In this document: in pieces, positions 16,660 through 25,406 of the stretch
Layout of the letters: each line of letters opens with the position of its first letter
Numbering within the stretch: the first letter of the stretch is position 1
Source of the DNA: Promethearchaeota archaeon
GTDB lineage: Archaea; Asgardarchaeota; Lokiarchaeia; Sigyniarchaeales; SOKP01
Direction of reading: 5' to 3'
DNA length: 54,797 bases
Assembly (NCBI GenBank): GCA_016839765.1
Contig: JAEOTP010000061.1
Coordinates: 1 to 54,797, forward strand
Translations under genes and position numbers: made by a program
The notes under the pieces: model-generated
Database searches by the model: none
What the model was told of the DNA's origin: nothing
Seen by the model: only the letters and a program-made list of their open reading frames with translations

Positions 16660-17682
16660 TTAACTCTTATAATAAAATTTTCCATCTTTTTCAATTTTTT
16701 GAACTTTTCCCTCATTTTCCAGATAAATCAAATGTCCTAACACTTCACTTAATGCCATATATAAATTAATTTCATCTAAATCTTTCCCAAAATGTATCTG
16801 TGAGATTTCTAATGGTGTTTTTGGTATATTTTTAATTACTCTTGATATCTCTGATAATCTATTCTTGTGATGTTCCTTTATCGCTAAAATTCGTTCGTGA
16901 GGGTTAAAAATAATTTCTTGGTGAGCTGGAAAAATGATTTCTGCGTTTAACTCATCAATTCGATCTAATGATTTTAGATAATGATGTAAAATATTGGCGA
17001 AATTATAGCCTGCATACTTTTCAGACAAAGTAGTAGGTACAATAAAATTGCCAATATGAGGAGTTATCCGAGAGAGGATATGATCACCAGAAAAAAGATA
17101 CTTTTTTTCCTTGTTAAAAATACATATATGACCAAAACTATGACCCGGTGTCCAAATAATCTCTAAATCATTTAATATTGTATCACCATCATGCACAATC
17201 ATATCAGGTTTTTGATATCGCAAGTATCTTGGCCAGAATGTAAAGAATTGCACAATTCTTTTTCCATCATCAGCATTAAGTCCATATTTTATCATCAGAT
17301 TAGCGACTTTCTTAGCTTGTTGTTTCAATTCTCCAAGATTTTCATCATCAGTTTCCCATTGTAGAATTTGATGTGTGATATCATTCATTATTATCTTAAT
17401 ATTCTTATTTTTTCGCTTAAGAGTTCTCACCAATCCAATATGATCTAAATGCATATGTGTAATTAAGCAATAATCTATATCCTGAATACTATAGCCAAGA
17501 TCATTAAGAGTTGAGAAGAAAATTTTACTCCAATTTCCCATATTCAGTCCAGAATCTATGAGGACCTTCTGATCATCAATCTCAAAAAGGTAAAGACATA
17601 CAAATTTGACGGCAAAGGGAACATCGATCCTTATTTGGTATACATCTTGTATTTGACTTACCTTAGATTTAAAATTGTACAA
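16660..17682 (-). CDS. Metallo-beta-lactamase-fold hydrolase
   Basis: 340 residues. Metal ligands are clear: THMHLDHIG near residue 75 (HxHxDH), GHSFGHICIF (third-site His), FSGDHIL (bridging Asp) and a late FPAHQE His. After the MBL domain comes a C-terminal region of about 100 residues (IKEHHKNRLSEI onward) with a winged-helix look, ending in KVQKIEKDGKFYYKS; this matches the LACTB2/glyoxalase II-like group with a C-terminal helical domain. The start is TTG 17682, with no ATG in frame nearby. Substrate unknown. It converges on the acyltransferase gene, with about 40 bases between the stops. Confidence 0.88.
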   Translation of the reverse strand: MYNFKSKVSQIQDVYQIRIDVPFAVKFVCLYLFEIDDQKVLIDSGLNMGNWSKIFFSTLNDLGYSIQDIDYCLITHMHLDHIGLVRTLKRKNKNIKIIMNDITHQILQWETDDENLGELKQQAKKVANLMIKYGLNADDGKRIVQFFTFWPRYLRYQKPDMIVHDGDTILNDLEIIWTPGHSFGHICIFNKEKKYLFSGDHILSRITPHIGNFIVPTTLSEKYAGYNFANILHHYLKSLDRIDELNAEIIFPAHQEIIFNPHERILAIKEHHKNRLSEISRVIKNIPKTPLEISQIHFGKDLDEINLYMALSEVLGHLIYLENEGKVQKIEKDGKFYYKS

Positions 17683-17825
17683 TCTATACGCCTGAATGTT
17701 TTATATAATTTTTAATAAGAAAAAGCTACAAAATTTTTTTATTTTCCGAAAAATAAATTAGATTTGGTTTCTATAGAAAAAAAAGTATAAGAATATGATA
17801 TTTGAAAGTATTTTATTAAACTAAT

Positions 17826-18530
17826 TTAGGTTTTTAAACCGTAATACATAAGCCAAAAGCTGCTTGAAAATCCAATTCTCACGAATATCACCCATATATC
17901 TGGTTCAAATAATCCTTCTATTAACCCAAAAACACAGAAAAATATTGAACCCATAGATAACAGAAAAAATTTAGTTTTTAAAATACCACTTGATTGAAAA
18001 CTTTTGACTAAAAATCCAATTCCAAGCAAAACTATTATGGTAAGTAGAAAGATTGCCATTAGAATACCTGCTATAGAAAAAGTTTGTACGCTATAATTAA
18101 TTAGAAGTTGTCCTGGAGAAGGCGGGTCTTGAAATTTAAATGCACTAAACGGATCTATAAAAATTAAAATTTCGAATATTATGCTCAGAATTATAAAGAT
18201 TATTACAACATACCACTTTGCTTTGGGTATTAAAAGTTCCGCACCAATATATATTGCTGTGATGATTGCAGGGGCAAGCCATATATAACTCAAAATTCCA
18301 ACAATCCCGGAAGTATTATCCATATTAATTGTTGTTATTAGCACAAATAAAAAGTCTATAAATACTCCTAAAAACGTCAATCCTGCAAAAAGATTTGCCA
18401 AACCTAAATAGTTTAAAATCTTAGCATTAGTTTTTCTTGCTTTGTATATAAAAAATAAACCAAAAACTATGCCAAAGATAACTACTCCAGATGCAGTAAT
18501 CCCATCAATCCATCCCAATGGATCAAGCAA
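17826..18530 (-). CDS. Seven-helix membrane protein of unknown function
   Basis: 234 residues with about seven hydrophobic segments and short loops; little soluble sequence. TTG 18530 is supported by the upstream AAGGTGAG (18537-18544, read on the minus strand) at normal spacing. I recognise no family: the overall look is that of 7TM signalling or rhodopsin-like proteins, but the last helix has no retinal-type Lys. It stands alone, 143 bases from the MBL gene. Similar proteins may simply be lineage-specific to this group. Confidence 0.7.
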   Translation of the reverse strand: MLDPLGWIDGITASGVVIFGIVFGLFFIYKARKTNAKILNYLGLANLFAGLTFLGVFIDFLFVLITTINMDNTSGIVGILSYIWLAPAIITAIYIGAELLIPKAKWYVVIIFIILSIIFEILIFIDPFSAFKFQDPPSPGQLLINYSVQTFSIAGILMAIFLLTIIVLLGIGFLVKSFQSSGILKTKFFLLSMGSIFFCVFGLIEGLFEPDIWVIFVRIGFSSSFWLMYYGLKT

Positions 18531-18697
18531 ACCATTCTCACCTTATGATATAGTGATCATTTATTTATTCAATTATGTAAATTAAAAATGTTAATAATAT
18601 TAAACTCAACCCAGTTTATAAATAAATAGATTACAATATATTGAAGTATTAACATTAAAATATTTATTTAATCAGCCCATAAGGTTATCGATAAGTA

Positions 18698-19312
18698 GTG
18701 TTTGAATTAGAAAATCTTATCAGACTTTCAAAAGAATATATTGAACCAGCAAGTATGGTTTTATCGAGAGCCTTTTTTAATGACCCTATAGTTTGCTGGC
18801 AAATTCCTGATGAGTCTAAAAGAAAAGCCAAACTTCATTATATTTGGAAGATGATTTTGAAAATTTGGATAAAATTAGGAGAAGTATATACCACATCAGA
18901 AAATTTGGAAGGAATTGCTGTATGGCATCCTCCAGAAATGGTAAATATCTCTTATCGGAAATACATTTTAAATGGTGGTTTTATTCTTCCTTTTAGATTT
19001 GGAATTAAATCTACAAAAAAATTAATGTATGTCCAAGATGTGAATGTATCAATGCGTAATCATCTTATCAAAACTCCACACTGGTATTTGGGACCAATAG
19101 GTGTTGACCCAAAATATCAAGGGAAAGGTTTTGCAAGCAAGTTAATAAAACCCATGCTAAAACGTATCTTTTGGGAAAATCTGCCTATTTTGTTAGAAAC
19201 AAATTCTAGAAAAAATGTTTATATTTATGAACATTTTGGATTTGATGTATTTGAAGAAATTATCATTCCAAAAACGAATTTTATTAGTTGGATTATGATA
19301 AAAAGTGATTAA
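18698..19312 (+). CDS. GNAT-family N-acetyltransferase
   Basis: 204 residues. The acetyl-CoA-binding motif A reads LGPIGVDPKYQGKGFASKLI (near residues 128-147), the Q/RxxGxG/A form of the GNAT fold, followed by a typical motif B (LETNSRKNVYIYEHFGFDVF). The start is GTG 18698; no ATG lies upstream in frame. The acceptor is unknown: the family ranges from small amines to protein N-termini. The N-terminal half (IEPASMVLSRAFFNDP) resembles the uncharacterised GNATs often found alone. A hairpin followed by T's lies just after the stop. Confidence 0.88.
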   Translation: MFELENLIRLSKEYIEPASMVLSRAFFNDPIVCWQIPDESKRKAKLHYIWKMILKIWIKLGEVYTTSENLEGIAVWHPPEMVNISYRKYILNGGFILPFRFGIKSTKKLMYVQDVNVSMRNHLIKTPHWYLGPIGVDPKYQGKGFASKLIKPMLKRIFWENLPILLETNSRKNVYIYEHFGFDVFEEIIIPKTNFISWIMIKSD

Positions 19313-19317
19313 AGGAG

Positions 19318-19339
19318 GTAATAGAGCCCTATTACTTTT
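19318..19339 (+). terminator. Hairpin with T tail after the GNAT gene
   Basis: Perfect 7-bp stem GTAATAG/CTATTAC with an AGCC loop (19318-19335) followed by TTTT. It looks like an intrinsic terminator and could serve the GNAT gene; archaea usually need only the T tract. An AAAGGAGGT directly before it has no start codon behind it. Confidence 0.4.
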
Positions 19340-19416
19340 GATCTTGTTTTTCATCATGTTCAAAAAAAAGAGCCTTAAATCTGTTAATATAAAAAAATAA
19401 AAAATAAATTTTTAAA

Positions 19417-20202
19417 TTAAAATTTAGTTTTCTTCTGGAATAAAATGATACCAATGACTATAAAAGCGAGGGTAAAAGCACAGATAATTAAAAGTCCACC
19501 CCATATCGGTATTGGAATTGGTTCAGCAGTTCCTGTCGGGCCAAATAATGAACTACTATACAAAGGATCAAGTAATCCATCTCCCAATACCGTTATTTGA
19601 AGATAAATTTGCTTAGCCCAGTAAGGAGGAGTGAAAAACACAATAGAACTTTCAAATGGCCATAAGCTTCCTGAAAGAAATAAAATCGGCATGTAATAGA
19701 ATAATGCGATTGCGTTTGCAATTTCGGGAGTTTTTGCCAATCCTGAGATAATAATACCAATTCCAACAGATGAAATACCGAATAAAACCGCAATGAAGAA
19801 ACCGATAAATAATTCAAAGATGCCTTTATATTCGATTTGGAGCACACCATATCCAAGTATGAACATGATGAGAATCTGAAGCGAAATCATAAAAGTTTCA
19901 GACAACAGAGCTCCTAAAAATAGATTTTTTCTTCCTGTGGGCATTGTATCTAATCGTTCAAGCATGCCAGATGTTTTATCTACAGCAAATGATATAGCTG
20001 CACTTGTTGTACCTGCTGCTGTTGTATATATTACCATTCCCGGAAAACTATATTGAAATATGTCACGACCAAGAAAAAAGTAAAACATTAATGTAAACAT
20101 AACTGCAAAGCCTAGAGTAAAAACCATGTATTGCCAATGACGTAACTTATCTTTAATATTTTTGATCGATATTTGGATAGCATTATTTTCTAAAAAGTTC
20201 AT
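19417..20202 (-). CDS. ABC-2 type transporter permease
   Basis: 261 residues with six hydrophobic segments, the size and layout of ABC-2 permeases (DrrB/NodJ type) that export drugs, lipids or polysaccharides. The conserved segment near IANAIALFYYMPILFLSGSL matches the ABC-2 signature before the fifth helix, followed by the amphipathic WPFES stretch. ATG 20202 starts one base after the stop of the ATPase gene, with AAGGAGG inside the ATPase 3' end, so both are translated together. A homodimer of this protein with two ATPases would make the transporter. Substrate unknown. Confidence 0.9.
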   Translation of the reverse strand: MNFLENNAIQISIKNIKDKLRHWQYMVFTLGFAVMFTLMFYFFLGRDIFQYSFPGMVIYTTAAGTTSAAISFAVDKTSGMLERLDTMPTGRKNLFLGALLSETFMISLQILIMFILGYGVLQIEYKGIFELFIGFFIAVLFGISSVGIGIIISGLAKTPEIANAIALFYYMPILFLSGSLWPFESSIVFFTPPYWAKQIYLQITVLGDGLLDPLYSSSLFGPTGTAEPIPIPIWGGLLIICAFTLAFIVIGIILFQKKTKF

Positions 20203-20203
20203 T

Positions 20204-21175
20204 TTAATCTCTCATCCTCCTTCCTGTTAAATTTAGAAATACATCCTCAAGTGAGTTTTGCCTAAACTTCATGTTTTCAACCTCATCAATGTTGTCAATA
20301 AGCCCTTGTTGTAACAGTTTCACAAGGTTTTTTAAGCCACCCTTGAAAGATATTAACAAAGTTTGTCTTTCTTTCCTGTGAATTTCACTCGAATTTACAA
20401 CAAAAGGTATGTTTTGTATATTAGTTTTTACTACTTCAAGGTCTTCCTGTTCAAGGAATGATATTTCTAACACATTATCGCTTCCATACTTCTCTTTTAA
20501 TTCAGTAGGAGTTCCTTGAGCGATTATCTTCCCGTGGTCTATTATTGCGACCCGATCGCTTAAAGAATCAGCCTCAATCATGTCATGTGTCATGAGAATA
20601 ATTGTTATATCCTTATTTTTTAAATCACGGATAAAATCCCAAACAAGACGCCTTGCTTGAGGATCAAGCCCTGCTGTAGGCTCATCAAGAAATAAAATAT
20701 CGGGGTCAAATACTAGAGCCATTACGAGATTTAAACGGCGTTGCATACCTCCTGAAAAATGTTTAGACCAGTCTTTTCTTCCAGCTATTCCAAATTCTTT
20801 TAATAATTCTTTAGCTTTCTCTTTTGCTTCTTTACGAGGTATTCCATGCATACTTGCTACAAATTCAACATTTTCTTCTGCTCTTAGAACTTCATAAATT
20901 GTAATCTCTTGTGGACACACACCAATTAGTTTAACAATTTCTTTCTTTCCACTTAAAATACTATTTCCTTTGATTATTGCATCACCAGAGGTGGGAGTTA
21001 AAATAGTTGTAAGCATTCGAACGAGTGTGGTTTTCCCAGCACCATTAGGCCCAAGAATGCTAAAAAGTTCTCCTCTTTTTATTTTCAAGGATACTCCATC
21101 TACTGCCTTGACTTCTTTAAAATGTTTTTCAAGTTCTTTAACTTCAATAATAACAGAATCATTAATAGTGCTCAT
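20204..21175 (-). CDS. ABC transporter ATP-binding protein, DrrA-like
   Basis: 323 residues. Walker A GPNGAGKTT near 43, Q-loop CPQEITIYE, signature FSGGMQRRL near 141 (first Leu replaced by Phe), Walker B ILFLDEPTAGLDP near 160 and the switch His in MTHDM. A C-terminal domain of about 90 residues follows, as in DrrA-type exporters (daunorubicin resistance family). ATG 21175 starts the unit; the permease gene follows directly. It powers export across the membrane. The substrate cannot be read from sequence, and no biosynthetic cluster is next to it. Confidence 0.93.
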   Translation of the reverse strand: MSTINDSVIIEVKELEKHFKEVKAVDGVSLKIKRGELFSILGPNGAGKTTLVRMLTTILTPTSGDAIIKGNSILSGKKEIVKLIGVCPQEITIYEVLRAEENVEFVASMHGIPRKEAKEKAKELLKEFGIAGRKDWSKHFSGGMQRRLNLVMALVFDPDILFLDEPTAGLDPQARRLVWDFIRDLKNKDITIILMTHDMIEADSLSDRVAIIDHGKIIAQGTPTELKEKYGSDNVLEISFLEQEDLEVVKTNIQNIPFVVNSSEIHRKERQTLLISFKGGLKNLVKLLQQGLIDNIDEVENMKFRQNSLEDVFLNLTGRRMRD

Positions 21176-21333
21176 AATATCAAAATCACATTAAAAATAA
21201 TTTTTATTATACTATAAATATAAAAAATATTTAAATTATTAACAATCTTGTTAAAAGTATATGCAAAATCTTCGAAGAATAACGGCTTTTTTATCTTAAT
21301 ATATTGAATAAAAGTAAAAGAAAACTAATTTTG

Positions 21334-21618
21334 TTAATCCTGTTGTTTATCTTTTTCAAAAAAAAGAGATTTTTTCATATCAAACTCAAGCTCTCGTAAT
21401 TTTCGTTTTATTTCTGTGGGATTATAATCTTTTTTCAGCATATCAATAATAGTTTCCTTTAAATTTTCTAAATTATCGACTGCACACTGATAAAAAATAT
21501 TATTTTCATCCATACTCATACTTAAAATATCATATAACCCTGTGAGGGCATCCCTTATTTTTTCATAATATTCCCATGCTCTATCTAAATCAGATTCCTT
21601 ATTAGTGTCAGTCATCAT
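21334..21618 (-). CDS. Small helical protein, unknown
   Basis: 94 residues, acidic N-terminus and basic C-terminus, almost entirely helix-forming. No membrane segment, Cys cluster or known motif. An ATG at 21615 is an alternative start one codon in. Codon use resembles the neighbours. It lies about 160 bases upstream of the ABC exporter on the same strand and might be its small regulator, but nothing in the sequence shows this. Confidence 0.5.
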   Translation of the reverse strand: MMTDTNKESDLDRAWEYYEKIRDALTGLYDILSMSMDENNIFYQCAVDNLENLKETIIDMLKKDYNPTEIKRKLRELEFDMKKSLFFEKDKQQD

Positions 21619-21781
21619 CGCTAAATTAAAAGTTTGTTAAATAAAAAAATGCAATACAATTTATAACATTTCTCTAATTAATTTAAAAGAATTGTATTAG
21701 TTATATCTTTTAGATTAGAGGACGAATAAATTAACATTTAATTAAATTGAATAAAATAAGAAGGTTAAAAAAATTTTAATC

Positions 21782-22114
21782 CTACAAAAGTGCTTTTATT
21801 TCCTTAGAAAAATCTCCGGCTTCAGCATTCTCAAGAATTTTGAAAACTTCTTCCGCATTAACCCTTAATGCTCCATCTAAGAGTTTCTCAAAACCAATTC
21901 GCGTGTTTAATCTTTCAGTTTTTTGTAAATGGAATATAACTCTTCCTAATTCATTTTTTAAGACGCCACCTTCGGCGTTTAAACAAACATCTAAAAGATA
22001 AGGAGCTACTTCCTCAATAACTTCTATGTCAACATTGCTTGCTAATTGATAAACCTTTTCTATTTGTTCATCAGTTAAAGTTAAAACTTCTACTTTTAAT
22101 TTGATTACTTCCAT
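21782..22114 (-). CDS. Small conserved-looking protein, unknown
   Basis: 110 residues, soluble, alternating helices with a regular Leu/Val pattern (ALRVNAEEVFKILENAEAGD). AGTGAG lies eight bases before ATG 22114, so it is probably translated. It may be a helical-repeat or adaptor protein; I do not recognise a family. 500 bases without genes follow upstream. Confidence 0.55.
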   Translation of the reverse strand: MEVIKLKVEVLTLTDEQIEKVYQLASNVDIEVIEEVAPYLLDVCLNAEGGVLKNELGRVIFHLQKTERLNTRIGFEKLLDGALRVNAEEVFKILENAEAGDFSKEIKALL

Positions 22115-22616
22115 TTTTTTTTCTCACTTTTTTTAATATTATTTTTTTATTACTAACTAACGTAAGAATAAATTCATATTTAAATGTATTGGGGTTTTTT
22201 CCGTTTCCCTTTTTACGAGATCAGGCGAAATGTTAAAAATCTAACCATTTCAGGAATGATTTTGACAGAATCCGGAATCCATACAATTCATGGTGAAAGA
22301 GTCAATTTTTCATGGTTATTTATTCTTCAAAGTATTTTCTCCTTACTTTTTTAGGAATTTTTTTGACCAATTCCTGACTAATTTAAAAAGAGGGGTAAGA
22401 AATGGGTCTTTCTTAAACAATAAAAAGTTATGAAAAAATGATCGAAATTCCACAAATCTTTGCTTTTTTTTTCTTAACTGAAAAATTTTTTATTGAAACT
22501 TATTTCCTTTTTGATCAAATTTTACTTTTTAAATCATTATTGGAATTGATCATTATTGTATTTGGTACTTTTTTGAAGTTATATTTTTGATTTCAAAAAA
22601 AAGTAGATAATTTACA
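22115..22616. other. Gene-free region with an imperfect direct repeat and inverted repeat
   Basis: 502 bases without a supportable gene, AT-rich with long T runs. A stretch of about 27 bases starting TCAGGAAT (22250) recurs imperfectly as TTAGGAAT at 22351, with about three quarters of positions alike. The second copy contains an inverted repeat AGGAATT/AATTCCT (22353-22359 with 22369-22375). A decayed gene, a small RNA or regulatory DNA are all possible. Confidence 0.3.
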
Positions 22617-23729
22617 TTACTTATTTTTAAATTTCAAAACATCATGTAATTTAATTTTCATAGATAACCTATAACTTAAGATGTTTATAGTAGCTTTTAA
22701 TGAGGCTTTTGAACCTAATTTATGGTACATTATTCTAAATAAAAACCCACATAAAGCAGTTCCAATAACCCAAATAATTAAAATCTCGATATAGTTAAAT
22801 TGTCCAGGGAAAAGAAAATATAGTAGATAGTGAGATAAATAGATAGTAAATGAGTAAAATGAAAAATAATATAATAGCTTATAACTTTTAGTAGTTTTAA
22901 ATACTTCAAATATCTCAATCGCAATAAATATTGAAAAAACAATTAAAATTAAACCCCAAGAATAAGCTAATGATGATAAAGTGCCTAAAATTAAAAAATT
23001 TGGAAATTGAAAGAAAATCCCAAACATTAATATACACGTTCCAATGATTAAAGACGGTAAAATGAATCTTTTTTTAAACATATATCTTCTTTTTACTTGA
23101 TCCTCTATAATATTAAACTCGAATAGAAAATCGCCTAATACAGTTCCTAAAAGAAAAATCCCAAAGTAAGTTAGAATAATGTATTGATCTGTAGGATTAT
23201 ACAATATATGAAATGAGAAACCAAAAAAATTAGATTGTCCTTCATAAGGCAATAATAATTCCAATAGTACCATGTTTATGGCAAATATAAGAATACTTAC
23301 AACTATTCTAATATATTTAGACATTTTTAAGAAAGGCCAAGCTAATATAAGCGAAAATCCTACGGTTTGTAGAACATACCACGTCCAAATATCTGCTATA
23401 TCACCGCTCCAAATTAATATGAAAAGAGTGTTATAAAGAAAACCTATAAGTAAAATTATTATGGCTCTAATGAGATATACCTTTCTAACGGTTAATAGAT
23501 TAAAATCCTTTGAATTATTACTTTTAATTAAACTGTTTTTATAAGCTAAAGCAGTACTAATTCCTGAAACAAATAGGAATCCTGTAGCACCAACCGATTC
23601 GAGAAAAGCAAACATCCAATCTTTAAACCAGTAACTATCAAAACTAATCCACCATTCTAATATATGCCCAAATATCATAACCCACATGCAAGCGCCACGA
23701 ATAGTATCAATACTACGTATTCTTCTCAT
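22617..23729 (-). CDS. Membrane acyltransferase, DUF1624/HGSNAT-like
   Basis: 370 residues with about ten hydrophobic segments. It begins RIRSIDTIRGACMWVMIFGH, the signature of the DUF1624 / heparan-alpha-glucosaminide N-acetyltransferase-like group, in which a His in the first membrane helix takes part in transmembrane acetyl transfer. SGISTALAY and ILAWPF segments fit the family. Clearly different from the acyltransferase-3 protein at 15505. ATG 23729. Its start faces the truncated beta-propeller gene about 95 bases away. Probable role: modifying surface sugars or lipids; target unknown. Confidence 0.8.
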   Translation of the reverse strand: MRRIRSIDTIRGACMWVMIFGHILEWWISFDSYWFKDWMFAFLESVGATGFLFVSGISTALAYKNSLIKSNNSKDFNLLTVRKVYLIRAIIILLIGFLYNTLFILIWSGDIADIWTWYVLQTVGFSLILAWPFLKMSKYIRIVVSILIFAINMVLLELLLPYEGQSNFFGFSFHILYNPTDQYIILTYFGIFLLGTVLGDFLFEFNIIEDQVKRRYMFKKRFILPSLIIGTCILMFGIFFQFPNFLILGTLSSLAYSWGLILIVFSIFIAIEIFEVFKTTKSYKLLYYFSFYSFTIYLSHYLLYFLFPGQFNYIEILIIWVIGTALCGFLFRIMYHKLGSKASLKATINILSYRLSMKIKLHDVLKFKNK

Positions 23730-23822
23730 TTAAATAAGACTCCCTAATTTCTTGTATTTAAATAATTCTATCAACTAAAATTAATTATTATTTTAATACA
23801 AAATTAGATATAAAATTTTTTA

Positions 23823-24431
23823 AATTTCGAACACCAATGGAATCCAGATATGGTAATTGACAAAACTGGGCGTCTTCATATTGTCTATTATAGTGAAGAA
23901 GGAGGTAATTACAAACCTTATTACCGGACCGTTAATTTTACTGGTTCCAACCGAAATGAAACGGAATTTTCTGATCAGATTGCAATAGCAGATAGAGATA
24001 CTAGTAGTGCATTCTTTAGACCGGGAGAATATTTTGCTATTCAACTCGATAATAATGGTATTCCTCATGTAGCTTGGTCTGATGGAAGAGATAATGAAAT
24101 GGATATATATTATGCCCATGGACTTACAGAAATACCACCATCATTCAATATTGTATTGCTTATTGTGATTATAGCTATTATCAGCACAATTTCCTTGGTA
24201 ACAATTTTTTATATTAGACATAGACGTAAGCTACAACCTATAACAGATAAAGTAGATAAAACAATGAAAGAGCGGAGAAAAGCATACAGGAAGACTTTTT
24301 TGTACTTCTGTGAAACTTCTAAGAAATTTAGCCATACGTTCACAGAATTTTGTGAAAATTGCGGAGGTAAAGCTAGTTTGAGAAAAGCAACGAAAAACGA
24401 TTATGAGAAGTATATGCCAGAGCTAAAATAA
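23823..24431 (+). pseudogene. 5'-truncated beta-propeller (BNR/sialidase-like repeat) surface protein
   Basis: The reading frame shows two propeller-type repeats (HQWNPDMVIDKTGRLHIVYY; later GIPHVAWSDGRDNEMDIYYA), then one membrane helix near FNIVLLIVIIAIISTISLV and a basic cytoplasmic tail holding CETSKK and CENCGG. The repeat is already under way before the first ATG (23850), and the frame is closed by TAA at 23811, so no signal peptide or complete blade precedes it. Full-length relatives are long extracellular proteins anchored by the C-terminal helix. I read this as the remaining C-terminal end of such a gene, cut near 23820. A functional short protein starting at ATG 23850 is possible but would lack a way to export its propeller part. 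Confidence 0.5.
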
Positions 24432-24721
24432 TTGATGGATTCAAATTTTTTTATGTTCACTTATAAAATATGATAATTGTGTGATTCAATTAGATATATT
24501 CTATTACTGATTTCATTCGTTGAAATTTATGAATTTATACAAAAAGGAACAAATAAAAGAAAAATGAAAAAAATTTGTCATAATTACAACTATTTTTATC
24601 TTAAAAAATTTTTGTTTCTAACTAAAAAGTTTAAAAAATAATAATTAAATTTTAATAAATTTATTAATTTCAATATTTAAGGTATTATTTAATCAAAATT
24701 ACTAAAAAGAGTATAATTATA
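24432..24721. other. AT-rich spacer before the second metVF pair
   Basis: 290 bases, very A/T-rich, long A and T runs, no frame worth reporting. It should contain the promoter of metV2; many TATA-like strings are present and none stands out. Confidence 0.3.
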
Positions 24722-25393
24722 ATGGTTGTAATAACAACTAAAAAACCAGATGAAGAAGTATTCGAAGCACTTCAGAATTATAAAGTTAAAAAATTAACTG
24801 TTGTTTCTTGTGGAACTTGTGCTGCGTTATGCCAAACTGGGGGAACTGAAGGCGCAGAAGAATGGAGGAAAAAATTAGAGGAAAAAGGGTATGAAATAGA
24901 AGCTGTGATAGTCTCAGAAGATGTATGTGATAATAGAGTAATGAAAAAAGATTTACGAAAAATCGATGATGAAGTAAGAGCATCTGACGCAATTTTAACT
25001 CTTAGTTGTGGACTTGGAGTCCAATCAATCGTAGAAGTTATTCAAGATAAATATCCAAAAAAACCAGTTCTAGTCTCTAATAATACAAAATTTATTGGAA
25101 TGACGGAGAGAATTGGACGATTTTATTTGCGATGCCGAGCATGTGGTGATTGCCTTTTAAATTATACTGGTGGTATATGTCCTATTGCCACATGTGCTAA
25201 AGGTCTCATGAATGGCCCCTGTGGTGGTATGGTTGATGGTAAATGTGAAGTGGATAATTATGAAAGGGATTGTGGCTGGATTTTGATTTTCAATCGACTA
25301 AAAGCAATTGGTAGACTTGATTTATTTAGTATGTTGCGTGATGCTCGAGACTGGTCTGAAAGTGGTCATCAACAAGAGGTTATATTTAGATAG
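24722..25393 (+). CDS. metV: MetV-like partner of methylene-THF reductase, second copy
   Basis: 223 residues, same architecture as the copy at 13047: an early CGTCAALCQTGG segment, then CRACGDC near 138, CPIATCAK and GPCGGMVDGKCEV. The copies are clearly divergent, not a recent duplication. It starts its own unit, with about 290 AT-rich bases upstream and no hdr genes beside it. It is followed after 13 bases by the second metF. It may supply electrons to MetF from a different donor than the HdrABC-MvhD set, or share that complex under other conditions. Confidence 0.88.
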   Translation: MVVITTKKPDEEVFEALQNYKVKKLTVVSCGTCAALCQTGGTEGAEEWRKKLEEKGYEIEAVIVSEDVCDNRVMKKDLRKIDDEVRASDAILTLSCGLGVQSIVEVIQDKYPKKPVLVSNNTKFIGMTERIGRFYLRCRACGDCLLNYTGGICPIATCAKGLMNGPCGGMVDGKCEVDNYERDCGWILIFNRLKAIGRLDLFSMLRDARDWSESGHQQEVIFR

Positions 25394-25406
25394 GAGGTAG
25401 AAAAAA

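Noticed and set aside
19311-19319. AAAGGAGGT as ribosome-binding site of a further gene after the GNAT
   Set aside because: No start codon of any kind begins a meaningful frame behind it; the sequence runs into a hairpin and T tail.
22115-22616. CRISPR array
   Set aside because: Only two imperfect copies of one sequence, no regular spacers, no cas genes in the window.
23820-24119. 99-codon minus-strand frame over the beta-propeller fragment
   Set aside because: Mirror of the propeller repeats; the plus strand shows recognisable repeats and a membrane anchor.
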